Positions 31,906-42,235 of a stretch of 64,000 nucleotides of DNA are shown here, in pieces. A program made the position numbers and the translations under genes. The notes under the pieces were generated by a model. It saw only the letters and a program-made list of their open reading frames with translations, was not told where the DNA came from and ran no database searches. Origin of the DNA: Mucidula mucida (Eukaryota > Basidiomycota > Agaricomycetes > Agaricales > Physalacriaceae); the NCBI GenBank assembly GCA_015501055.1, contig JADNYV010000179.1:1-64000 (forward strand), read 5' to 3'. Numbering within the stretch: the first letter of the stretch is position 1; each line of letters opens with the position of its first letter.

Positions 31906-31991
31906 TCAAATTTAGGATTGATGCTAATAGTATATGTATGAAGGCTGGTAACGTCAGCTAGGGGAGTGTGAGTTCCCAATGTGTCCACCAC

Positions 31992-32446
31992 TGTAAGAAG
32001 GCACGATAACTTGCGCTAGAAAGAAGGGAACAATCAGTACACAAGCTGTACCTAGCGGACGTTGAATAGCTACCACGTGTTACGGTGGTGTGTCTTTGAG
32101 GTTTGGAATGGTATAGACGAGAGCTCCGGCTCGGAGATGATGATCGTCAGGGAAGAGTGGAGATCTCGGAGATCAATCCCGTTATCAATACGCGTGGTTT
32201 GTGGACCCGACGCGGGCCTCGCTAGACGAACGTGCACACGTTACAGAGTTGGGGGTAGAAAAGAGATGTATTGTAGTACTACTAACAGCTCTTTTATAGT
32301 AAATACGGAACCGTAAGATGTGTAATCAAGAGTCACGAAAGGAAAAGAGTCATAGAGATAGTCATAACAAATCATAGAGGTACATGTGCATAACATGCAT
32401 GCGCTGTGCATGCGAACGATTTTCCCAGATTAACCTAACCCTTACA
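31992..32446 (-). repeat. 5' LTR of chromovirus
   Basis: 455 bp, flanked on its outer side by ATCTG (32447-32451). The primer-binding region should start at 31991 on the minus strand (GTGGTGGACAC...); the priming tRNA was not identified. Confidence 0.93.
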
Positions 32447-33033
32447 ATCTGTAGCTTCGCAAATGCAACGACTGCCGTGTCATTAGATAGCCAGGCCGTG
32501 TATGCACGCGGTTTGTCGTCGGGGTCAGGCCTGTCATAGCCGCCGTTGGTGTCAGGCACAATGTGATGAATGCGAGGTGGTGTGACGGTGAGGACATTGC
32601 AAAAAATCTCGGACCAGCGCGCAAAGTTGGATTCCGCGAGATTGAGCTTGTCGTTATTGCCGGCGGGCCAAGATGATGCAGGGAGAGAGACGGCGCATAT
32701 GCGGGGATGGGTGCGGTCGTACCAAAAGGTGTCAAGGGTTGGAGTTGGACTAGGCAATGGTGGCTGCTGAGGAGTCTCGGCAGGTTCACATACTGTGAGA
32801 AATCTCTCAAACATGTCCATCATCCTCGCCTGGTTCTCTAACATCATTGCCTCATGCCTCATCATCCATTTTGCTGTCGACATAGCTGGGGCAGGTGTTG
32901 TGCCTACATTGTCCATATCGATAAGCGACTTGCTTGGGGCGATCGAGGGTCTGATGGGTCTGATGGGCTCCGTCACTGTGGAAGGCTTCGGCTTGTCAGG
33001 GGCCATATTAGGCTCAGAAACACGTATATGCAT
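32447..33033 (-). pseudogene. Ty1/copia gag, N-terminal part (cut by chromovirus)
   Basis: Frame from ATG 33033 (or the second Met at 33006): Pro/Thr-rich start, helix MLENQARMMDMFERF, then the Gag core KLNLAESNFARWSEIF and PRAYTAWLSNDTAVV, ending at the ATCTG target site. It joins in frame to 21406 once the chromovirus is set aside. Confidence 0.88.
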
Positions 33034-33134
33034 GTAAAACGACTAGGCGGGACAATAAAAACGTCCAAAAATCACATGTTTGAGGTCCAGGTACGTAAGG
33101 GATAGTGGTTGAAATCACCAGATGCCCATAACCT

Positions 33135-33438
33135 GTTAGAACCTGTACATTACACGGACAGTCAGAACACGCTATACTAGCTATCAGCACTGTGTAACGT
33201 CGGTATAGAGAACGGACGCTTACCCTTTGTATGTCTTGCTTATGTTATATGTACATGCGTAGCACGGATGTTATAGGTACACTGGCTCCGAATGTACACC
33301 TTGTCTGAAGACCACCATCATGTCTGCGCGGCTAGCCGAGTCCGCATACCTACACCTTAGTCGTGGAAGAAAGACTAAGGGCAAAGCATCCGATCGGCTG
33401 TCTCATAATGCTTCGGATCACATGGTCGATATCCAACA
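33135..33438 (-). mobile_element. Ty1/copia 5' LTR
   Basis: 304 bp, TGTTGG at 33438 to TAACA at 33135. The inner flank starts GGTTATGGGC, resembling the complement of the initiator tRNA-Met anticodon arm, a priming mode known for some copia elements (tentative). The outer flank GCCGG pairs with GCTGG after the 3' LTR. Confidence 0.8.
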
Positions 33439-34165
33439 CCGGCGTCTCATACGAACCCGGTGCAAAGGTCAAGTGTGGCGCAACCGTACTCCCACTGTGC
33501 TCCATATCCGCCCATGGCAGTCCCATTGCCTCTGCAGTAGTAGAGGGACCACGACCGACAAACGGACTCGGATCGACTGGCGGCGGAGGAGGCAGCGTAC
33601 CCTGAATCGACAATGTCTTGCAGCTGGGATTGAAAATTCGTGGTGTCGACGGCGGAGGAGGTGGGCTAGGAGGGGCTGGAGAGCATGGCTGCAGCGTAGG
33701 TGCGCTGGCGCGATTGAACGGTGACTTTGCGCTTCATCTTGTCGAGCTTATCGAGGGTATCAGAGCGGAAGTTGGGGTGCAGGAAGGTCGAGCTCTATAG
33801 AAATCGGCAAAGTTATGGATGATTAGTCTTGACTAGAAGAGGTGCGAACATGGTCGCTATCATCGGCGCCTTCTTTCACGGAGACCTTGTGAAAGTCGTA
33901 TTTATTGAGCTGGCACACGAACGATGAGAAGTTCTGGTGCTTGTACATCCGCGGAAGGACCGTTTGAGAAAAAGCGGTAACATCCTTTACCATGAACGCA
34001 TCGCCCTGTGGCGTTGATGAGATAACTGATTGGAATGAAGGCACCTGCAGAATGCTAATCCGAAGTTTAGGAACACGAGAACAAGCTTTAGGAGAACAGA
34101 GTCTTACCGGGATAGTTTCCTGACAAAGTCTTGGATACCGTAGTAGACGCACCACTCGAGCGACC
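33439..34165 (-). pseudogene. Skn7-like protein, N-terminal HSF-type DNA-binding half (severed)
   Basis: Exon pieces encode DFVRKLSR (about 34145-34110), then after a GTAAG...TAG intron SVISSTPQGDAFMVKDVTAF and LPRMYKHQNFSSFVCQLNKY (about 33885-34055), and after another intron FLHPNFRSD and KMKRKVTVQ. This is the HSF-type DNA-binding domain. The invariant Arg of FVRQLNKYDF is Cys here. A Pro-rich linker runs into the copia 5' LTR. The receiver half lies 18 kb away, inverted. Skn7 proteins act in osmotic/oxidative stress phosphorelay; this copy cannot work. Upstream start not determined. Confidence 0.8.
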
Positions 34166-35450
34166 TCGTAGACCAGCAGAAGTACCCCGCGAAGAGGTGG
34201 TGCCGGTAGAAGAGCATGCTATCGTCGTCTAGGTGGTTGAGGTGGATCCATATGTCAAGGATTCCCATTCGCACATGCGGGCATTTATATTCAACATGCC
34301 AGTTTCTGCTAGTATGTTCTCGTTAGTGGTTGTCACAACAACGTGAGCTGGTCCAGCATACAGCGGAACTGACAGGTTCGTGCAGGTCCGTATCAGAAAC
34401 AGACTAACGAAAGTAACACCACAGACGCTGGTCAAACTGCATCTTAAGCTTCCTTGTTATTTGAAGCTGCAGCGAGCACTCGGACGTGCACAAGAGCAGT
34501 ACTACGTGCATTTCTCATGGCTGATTACTTACGGTGAGTATGTCAGCGAACTCAGCCTCAGAACGGGTAAAGAGTACTGACCAGGAAGAGTTGCAAAAAG
34601 CGTGCGGATGTGTGGCCAGTCAAACTAGATGCCAGCGAAGAAGTGGGACTGACTCTCCTGGAGGACTGATGCCGTTGCGTACTAGATCCTCCGGGAGCTC
34701 GCTTCGGTGACCAATCGAGAAGAAATGTAAACTCCCCAGACGAGCTCAAAATGACACACCAGACATTGAGGGTTGCTGCGACGAAGCGGTAATACCACTC
34801 TGGAAGAGATACCGCGTCAGATGCAAGAGTGTAGATGGAGAGAATGACAGGGCTAGTACTTGATCAGTCTCATCCAAGCGGAAGACACTGGGCCCCTAGC
34901 CGCCTAAGGTTAGGGGCGCCATCACGTGTGCTACTTCCCAAAGTTTCTCCGTATTTTCCGTAGGGGGAGAACAAGCGCACTGGCGACGTTGATAGTTTTG
35001 GGTTACTCGACGATGCTCATGAACCGCCTGTCCAAAGAGGCAAAAATCCCGTACTGGTGGGAGTGGCAGAACAAATTTAACAGCATCACGTGTACGCGGA
35101 CTCGTGGTTCCATACCATGGCGGAGTTTTTCACAGGCGCTGCAGTGCGTCAAGAACAGCCGCATACGATTTGTGAATGCTTTGAAGCAAAGATCTCCTCT
35201 ATCCGCGGGACTCGCTAAGTGTCTCGTGGAAATAGAGCGTTCTGTAAACGAACAATGGATCGTGTCCCTTGTATTTTCGCAATACCGCATACGGCGTGCG
35301 TTGTACGTTGTCTTCTTACGCTATCAGCTGTTTGTATTGATTCTGATGTCTGCTTCTAAACTCAGGTACCTCCGGCAGATGGACTGACGGATATACTTAA
35401 ACGATTTGCTTGATCAGCACCTCGCTTGCTTCTCTGATTTGTCCCTGCAC
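34166..35450. other. Flank between Skn7 remnant and DUF6535 copy 3
   Basis: 34166-34900 probably includes the N-terminus and promoter of the Skn7-like gene on the minus strand, but no start was fixed. From about 35080 onward the sequence is homologous to 7430-7041 in reverse orientation and is the 5' flank of DUF6535 copy 3. Confidence 0.45.
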
Positions 35451-38400
35451 ATGGCCACGTCCAGCGATAACGGTGCGCCACGCTCGATGACTGCAGGATT
35501 GGGGTCAATCCCTCCACCCTCACCTGCAAACACCCTTTTTGCGGGCTCCGCCCCGACCAGTCCTCTCACCCAGCCCGATGTTAGTAGTGCTGACTGCTGT
35601 GTCGTTCTCGGGAAGAACGTATCAGAAGGATTCATGCCCTGTCCCGAGCATACTGGGCGACGAAGACGCACAGTATTTGGGATCACGCTTCCTGGCCGGC
35701 GATCTCAGAAAGGTCGATCGTTCCCTCTCACCTCTTGATCACTGACTGATATTGTGTGTTACAGCGCTTGACCCCTTTGACTACGAGCGGAAGTACCCCG
35801 AAGCTGAGCCGTACAAGGAGATGGGCGACGGAGGCAGGATTTGGAAGACTTATGTTGAGGAGAGCATCAAGGTGGACGCGAATCAAGTTGCCGACTGGAC
35901 GCACGCCCTTGATGTTCTTCTTGTTTTTGTACACTCTTTGTTGCATACTTTTATGTCTCGCTAACACGCGTCCATAGGCCGGACTTTTCTCTGCTGTCGT
36001 CTCCTCATTTGTATCTCAGACCTATCAAAGCCTACTCGTCGACCACTCCGAGGTTACTTCATACCTCACATACGAATCCATCAATCTCCAGCGCGCCGAA
36101 GACGCGAACATATCCCTATCAACCATTCCCCGCTTTGAACTCGCCCCAAACTCGACCTCTGACCCGTCACTCACCGCCGTGTGCGTCAATGGTCTTTGGT
36201 TTACCAGTTTGACTCTCAGTCTGACGACCGCTCTCATCGCCGTGTTGACGAAGCAGTGGATTCACCAGTACATGTCTTTTTCTCAGACGGGTGGACCCCG
36301 TGAACGCACACAGCTTCGCCAAGCCAGAGCAGATAATCTCGAGGCCTGGAATGTGCCGGTAATCATTGGACTGCTTCCCGTCATGATGCATGTCGCGTTG
36401 GGCGTCTTCTTAGCCGGTCTCATCATATTCCTGCGCTCACTCAGCAATCCTATAATGGGAGTCGTCAGCGTAATGGCGTTCATTGCCTTATGTGCATACG
36501 TGGCATCTAATCTCCTTCCGGTCTTCAAAGCCTCCTGCCCGTATGTCACCCCATTAACGCACTATGCCTACCGCCTTGTATTTCATCTACATCACTTTAC
36601 TTTTAAGAGGATGTGCCGCCGTCTCCGAACACGCGTTGGAACGCAATTGGAGAAGTTCTTCCCCCTTGCTGCTTCTCACATTCTTGCGCCGGCGCCTGCG
36701 GAGGGAGCGATATCGCAGCCCGGGGTAGTCATCGACGAGTCCTCATCCGCGTTATATCCGCCGACTCTGAGAGAGGCTGAGAGGCAAATGGTGAAGAGCA
36801 ATGCCTTAGTCCTTGAAGCAAAAGCTGCCGCTTGGCTTTTTACTGTTTCTTCCAATCCTCTGTCCATCATGTTGTATTGCACGCCCTCAGCAACATCCCA
36901 CTTCAAATGGTCTCTTTATCAGGAATATTATCGGCCAGCAAGTTCTCAAGGAAGCCGTTTCTAGTGCTCTTTCTTCCGCGGACTACTCGCAGCCGAACAG
37001 CGCGCCGCTTACGAGCGTCTTATACGATCACATATCCGGCTTTGTCCCAAAGTACCTATCCAAGTGCTTCCGCTGGCATGGACACAGACAGACCTTTCGC
37101 CTTTCGTTTTGACCCTTGGACGTCCGGAACGTGCTGTCCAACTACTGCGACAAGAAATGTTACGGGACTCGGTCAAACTTGATGTCGCCGCCTGGGCCAA
37201 GATCATGCAAAAGGCGATGTCCGTTGGTGATACAGGTTTTGAGTGGATCGATGGCAGTTTAGAATGCTCCTCAACATGGCGGAAATTTTTGTCCTGGTTC
37301 CTCTGCCATCATCGGTGTCTCTCTTGTGCCAGACGCCGTGGGTCAGGGGATGAGGTCTACGCTCTGCCATTCCTCTCCCCCCATCTAGATCACTTCTGCG
37401 GCTCCCATTTCAGTCTCGTACTCGATTCAAAGTCAAAGCAGGAGAGCGCAACTACTGAACCTATTTTCTTCAGTCACGCCGTTCAGCACTTCATGTACCA
37501 TCCCTTTCAGTGGTTCTCTACAACTTCGCGTATTCGTCGTTATGTACCACGAGGTCTATGATGCTGTTCCATCCGATATCCGCCTGCGCCTCGCTATGCT
37601 TCAATCTACTTTCATCCAGAGTACTAGCTCCGAATCGAACGAAAGATCACTGTTTGCCCACGCTCTTCGATGTGTTCACGAAAGCCTTGGCGTTAAGGGT
37701 GTAGATGCGGCGTATCTTCATCACCGCGACGTGCTCACGCAACCTTCCTTTCATTGAAAACATTGCGACATCACTTTCCGGTCCTCCGGAGTGCTATGCG
37801 CTCGGGACAGAACAGGCGTTTTGCATGCCCTCTTCAGGATTTTGATTTTGTCCCCGGCGCACCATGAGGATTATGTGCTTTGGATGACAGATGATGTCGC
37901 TTCTTGCATTACTCGAATAATCTTTACTGGTGACCCGGAATGGCATGGATTCGGCCGGTTCATTGCGGATGCTCTGGAAGCTAATGTACAGGTGCCGTGC
38001 ACGCAACTCCTCTCCACCTCTACTCCGAGCTTTGCACTAGAGGTTGGCTGAAGACTATAGCTCATAAATGGTTTGAGGAGGATCCGTATGAATACCAAAA
38101 GGAGACACATAGTTCTTACTGTTTTGCGGCAGCTGCGTTCGTCACGGGAATCGATGCAATTGGCGGGCCAGTGCACGATCAGGTCCTGGAGTATATACAG
38201 CAGCCTGCAAATCTTCTCACGCTCTGCAAGCTCCTCATCCTTGCTGACGTCGAACGGCGTAAGACCCTCCGCATCCTGGTCGGCCACATTCCAGGTCACC
38301 TCTGGATGTCATGCTTGATTGACATGCGAGAATTCCTTCAGTCTGAAGAAACCAAAGAATTCTACCGCTGTCAGCTTAATTATCCTCCCGGCATCCATAT

Positions 38401-38537
38401 TCGAGAGCCAGGCGTTGTTTTACGAGCCCTTCCATAAGCTACCTGCTGCTCTTTTGAAACTAACCCCACTATTCCAGAAGCCTTCACATCTCATACAGGT
38501 ATGTTTTCGTAGAATGACGTTGCCTGCATATCAATGA
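35451..38537 (+). pseudogene. DUF6535 family gene, copy 3 (multiple one-base deletions)
   Basis: Exons 35451-35712 (262 nt), 35765-35928 (164 nt), then 35978 onward, matching copy 2 exactly in structure. The membrane region is intact. From about 36856 the frame breaks: compared with copies 1 and 2 there are about nine small deletions and no insertions (near 36856, 36906, 36993, 37494, 37549, 37734, 37758, 38016, 38402). Several groups of three restore the frame. The middle is nearly identical to copy 1, whereas from about 38025 the sequence resembles copy 2. It is either a pseudogene or a gene damaged by assembly error. Confidence 0.8.
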
Positions 38538-38959
38538 TAATGGAATAGATCGTTACCACTGTACCGTCGCCGCAGGTGCCTTCACGCCTGCATCTGCACG
38601 AACGGAATACTCAGAACAACGAGAGTGCGAGTGGTTTAGTTCGTATAGAATAGCAAAATTAGTAGTTGATGTTGTATGTTAATGTGAAGTAGCAAACATT
38701 CTTGCGCGTCTTTCCTCTCTTCTGAACGAGAACATAATATAGCCTCCGAGCGCCACAGATCAGTATGATATCGGAGCCTACCGAGGGGTAGAGTTAATTG
38801 TTCAGTGAACAACATACATCATGATCTCCTGAATCCGCGGCTGATACGTGCTTGTGGGCTGAACAACGATATACAAGAAACTATTGTGTACTGCTGGACA
38901 TTTATATGGAAATGATACCTGCCATAACCCAGAAAACAACGCTTCCCCGCCGGAGGGCC
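38538..38959. other. Spacer between DUF6535 copy 3 and small gene
   Basis: No gene seen; collinear with the 3506-3964 spacer in reverse and with 1940-2170 just after copy 1. Confidence 0.5.
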
Positions 38960-39508
38960 ATGAATTACAACAGGGCTATTCCCTGCGGTCAACCCTCGAA
39001 TGGGTCTCGCGCTACACCACCCACTCAAGAGGAAAAGAGACGGCACGAGGAAGAGCAGAAAGACGGTTGAAGAAATTTAATGACGCTTTGAAGGCGTGGA
39101 AAGCAGCCGAGGCAAAGAGGAAACACGATTATGATGATTGGAGGCTGAGATCTCGCCAGGTCTTTCTGACACACTCCCACCACATCCCATTCTGACCAGC
39201 CTAGTGTTGAAGCTTAAGAGTATAGGGAGCTGGTGAGTGTCCGAGAACCAGAGCCACCAGGAAGTCTACTTACCTATAATCAAAGGACAGAGAGCATTCT
39301 CCAAGGGGATTTAGCACTCATGACAGTTGATGAGACGCATATGGTGCTGATCAGTGATTGCATGTACCAAGAGGCCTTCGAAAATACAGAAGAGGCCCTC
39401 ACACAGTGTCTCACAGACTGTTTGGACATAGCGCTAGCGGTCGGGAACCGCCCTAAACCTCCTGGGGGAAAACCGAAGGCATCAGACTTTGGGATAACAG
39501 ACTCATAA
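38960..39508 (+). pseudogene. Small hypothetical coiled-coil-like gene, second copy (frameshifted)
   Basis: Paralog of 2913-3505. ATG at 38960. The Lys/Glu-rich helix is split by a one-base loss near 39060, and a second slip near 39175 precedes the LKLKSIGSW end of exon 1. The intron begins with GTGAGT near 39233, and exon 2 from about 39288 encodes CMYQEAF, LTQCLTDC and KASDFGITDS before the stop at 39506-39508. Confidence 0.6.
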
Positions 39509-39689
39509 CTGACACCCCGGAGTACTTAGCGGGGAGTTTGAACTGAGTGGAGCCTCCTGTTCCTACGACTTGATGGGACCCTTCGATTTGCATCACCCCA
39601 GAGCCACCGCCGCATCGAACAATACACGGACGATAATAGTGTAAGAACGAAACACATTGATATAATTTAGAGTATACAAGAAGTAATAT

Positions 39690-40890
39690 CTGCCAGTATT
39701 GGTTCTGTACGTCGCGCTCAGTCAGTCGTTTGCGTAGCATCCTAGGGCCTCGCTCTCTCAGGACCGACTCACGTAGACGCTAATACTGCACGTTCTGTAT
39801 TCCTCCATCACCGATCCGAGTACGTTTATCGGTCACGTTTTCGTTTCTGAATGCGCTTCTGCGAGGCTGTTGGAGTCTCTATGGTGTCCCGTTCTACGTT
39901 CATCACGTCCTCTCGGGACCGCGCCACCTCGGAAGCGTAGCCCCCAATCTTGGCTGCATTATCCACGGGTGTTTCGAATGCTGTGTTGTCGCAGTGCGTC
40001 ACCATTCACTTATGTCAATGCCGTCTGGCTGGTACCAGGCGATGATGAGCAGGATCTTCTTGAAACGCGCTCAGATTTGCTGGACAATGTAGAGGCAGAG
40101 TCCGCGACCGATGGAGCAGACAAATGGGACGTATTTTTGACGAAGATTTCGGAGGGAACCGGGGCGACCGAATTCGCCCTCATAGCTGCCGGCGTAGAAT
40201 TCAAGGTATGGTCGAGGTGCCCATGCAATCGAGATGCTGTCGAGTGGTTTCCATGGTTTCCGATAATCCCCGATAGCGTCAGAGGCATGGGAATGACAAA
40301 GAATGGATGAAGATTACAGGATACGATGGGAGGCGACGTTTTGCTGAGGGCGAAAATCTTTTTCGTCAAGAGGTCGCGACTGAAGAGCACAATCGACTGG
40401 CAAGGGTGATAACGCGGCACCGACCCGTGAGAAACCTTTCGCGATCCTCAAGTCGCAAACATCCATTGAATGTTTGTAGCTCTGCGAGAGCTTTTATGAT
40501 TTCCTTGGATGGGAGCAGAATAACGGCCTTCAAAGCTGCCTTTAGAGAGGGTTGAGCTGTCCTCATGCATCAGGATGCGGTAAGGGTGAGGGCGCAGAAA
40601 CTTACCAGGGACAAGGTTAGCAGATCCTAACAAGTAGAGGTTAAGATTCACAGTTATCAGCTATGGAGACCGTTAAAAAAAGGGCGTGCTTGTCCTGGGA
40701 AGAGATCGTTGTATGGCACGAAGAAGAGCTAAGTCTTTGGGCGAAGCAGAAGACGCTCTGGGGGTGAATCTCTGCTGCAGTAGCAGCATGACGATGGTGA
40801 TGAGGATTGCAGCGTGGTCAGTGATGAGCTGTAGCAAGCTGCCAAAGGAGCTTTGGTCACGTCATGTTTGCCGGTCGGTCGCCATTGCAT
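39690..40890 (+). pseudogene. Duplicated block copy 3 with hypothetical frame
   Basis: Contains a frame (about 39975-40310) encoding GDDEQDLLETRSDLLDN, FALIAAGVEFKVWSRC and WFPIIPDSVRGMG. Judging by the 8.5-kb copy it should continue as DKEWMKI but is shifted by one base near 40293; the rest (GRRRFAEGENLF, RLARVIT) runs to about 40420. I do not recognise the protein. The flanking 40430-40890 is shared with 2418-2800 and 8750-9020. Confidence 0.4.
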
Positions 40891-40901
40891 AAAGTAAGAT
40901 A

Positions 40902-41145
40902 CTGTAGCGTTTCGACCGCAAATTCACATAACGGGTCACGGGGGTCTTTGAAGTGAAGCTATATATACATCATAACGGGTCACGGACCACTTTGGTCAGG
41001 CACGAGCCTCCAAATAGGGAAATTTCAGGTCCCGCTATAAGCGGAACTGTCCAAAAAAGGCAATTTAAGGGTCTGTGAAGCTGTTCGCTGTAACTTCAGA
41101 CCATAATGGGTCACAGGCTGTGAAGTTACGGTTGAAACGCTACAG
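40902..41145. mobile_element. 244-bp MITE, copy 1, TA target site
   Basis: Ends CTGTAGCGTTTCGACCG / CGGTTGAAACGCTACAG (inverted, one mismatch) and flanked by TA on both sides. Nearly identical over 244 bp to 57577-57820. Internal sub-repeats CATAACGGGTCACGG, ACGGGTCACGG and ATGGGTCACAG are visible. The ends and TA duplication suggest a Tc1/mariner-type non-autonomous element; no transposase is in the window. Confidence 0.88.
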
Positions 41146-41164
41146 TATATTTCGCCCATTTTGA

Positions 41165-41450
41165 CATGGTGAGCCCCGCGGGTACCCATGACCCGGCGGG
41201 TTGTGGACTAACCCGTCTGTGCGGGTACGGGTAGGTACCCGCCACGGGTACGGGTACGGTCCGTGGTCCGGATACCCGCGGGAGTACCCGTGCTGATCCT
41301 TAATCTGACCCCACCAGGTGAGTGACCGTATCACGGCCGTATGACCGATCCGTTGACCGTACTCCAAGATTGCTCACGGTACGGGTACCGTAACCCGTAT
41401 GCCGTACCGTATGCACCGTACATACGGTACGGCGCACGTCCCTAGGTCGT
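41165..41450. repeat. GGGTAC/CCCG-rich low-complexity tract
   Basis: Dense, overlapping direct and inverted repeats of GGGTAC, CCCGC and GTACGG, CpG-rich unlike its surroundings. Many units are palindromic (GTAC, CGGTACCG). No coding potential is supported. Confidence 0.6.
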
Positions 41451-42160
41451 GGTGGGCATCCAGGCGCGTGACCGTGGCAATGGTCACACTTTTGCCTTCT
41501 GACCATCATGCACTGTTTGATAAACTTCTCTTTCATCGAGAATGGATATGACTACAACTTCTAGTAGAGGCCATCGTGCGTTTCTTGATGCCCTTTGACT
41601 TTGACTTTTGCGGTTTTCCCATTTTCTCCTAGTTCATTGCTCTTAGCGTTACGGTCAATTCTCATTATATATGCAGTTTTCTCATTTTGAAGTCGGGGAA
41701 CAAACGTTACATACAGCTCGCCGATATCCGCAAACGAGTCTCTTACCTCAACGTCGTGCATAGCCATTCGAGCGTTGCTGACGCGTCGACATCTCCGACC
41801 GCCAGCCAGCCACACGACGCCCGGACTCGTAAAATATGTCAAGAATACGACGAATGATGCTGGTCAGGGTTGGTCGCGAAGAGGGCCACAAGTCGGAGGA
41901 CCGTCGATGAACTCGCTGCCACCTAGCTTTCGGGACAGCGGGTCCAGATCCTGTCGCTCGACTTTTACTGGTGCCATATATATGTCGGAGGAAAGTACAC
42001 AGGCAGTCTGCTCAATACGAACCTCCGACATGCCCATCTGAACGCGTTCACGTGAATGTTCATTCGATGACGCATCAGAAGCCTTGGTGGCGTCACAATA
42101 TTACTTTTTCGGGACGTGCTTGCGCAGCGAATCCAAATTAGGACTGGGCTTCCACTGGGG
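41451..42160. other. Intergenic sequence upstream of secreted-protein gene
   Basis: No convincing gene. The last part is the promoter region of the gene at 42236. Confidence 0.4.
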
Positions 42161-42167
42161 TATAAAA
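42161..42167 (+). promoter_or_regulatory. TATA box of secreted-protein gene
   Basis: TATAAAA 75 bp before the ATG at 42236, followed by a pyrimidine-rich leader; a good eukaryotic core-promoter fit. Confidence 0.6.
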
Positions 42168-42235
42168 GACGCGCTGGGCTGTATAGTTTTTCCATCGCCC
42201 ATCCTATACATTCTTCTGCCCACACACTCTTTACT

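Larger units (their letters stand above)
21407..32446 (-). mobile_element. Ty3/gypsy chromovirus, complete with LTRs and TSD (11,040 bp)
   Basis: Bounded by 455-bp LTRs (TGTAAG...CTTACA) and a perfect 5-bp target duplication ATCTG (21402-21406 and 32447-32451) inside copia gag. Internal order on the minus strand: accessory ORF1, Gag-Pol with one internal TGA, downstream ORF3, then a G-rich polypurine tract (around 21862-21876) at the 3' LTR. The LTRs differ at about eleven sites by eye, all transitions. Confidence 0.93.

Noticed and set aside
34926..35387. 153-codon ORF upstream of DUF6535 copy 3
   Set aside because: It overlaps the duplicated promoter region, and the matching region at 7041-7430 does not keep the frame.
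41165..41450. CRISPR-like or tandem satellite array
   Set aside because: Units overlap irregularly with no constant repeat-spacer period, and the organism is a fungus.
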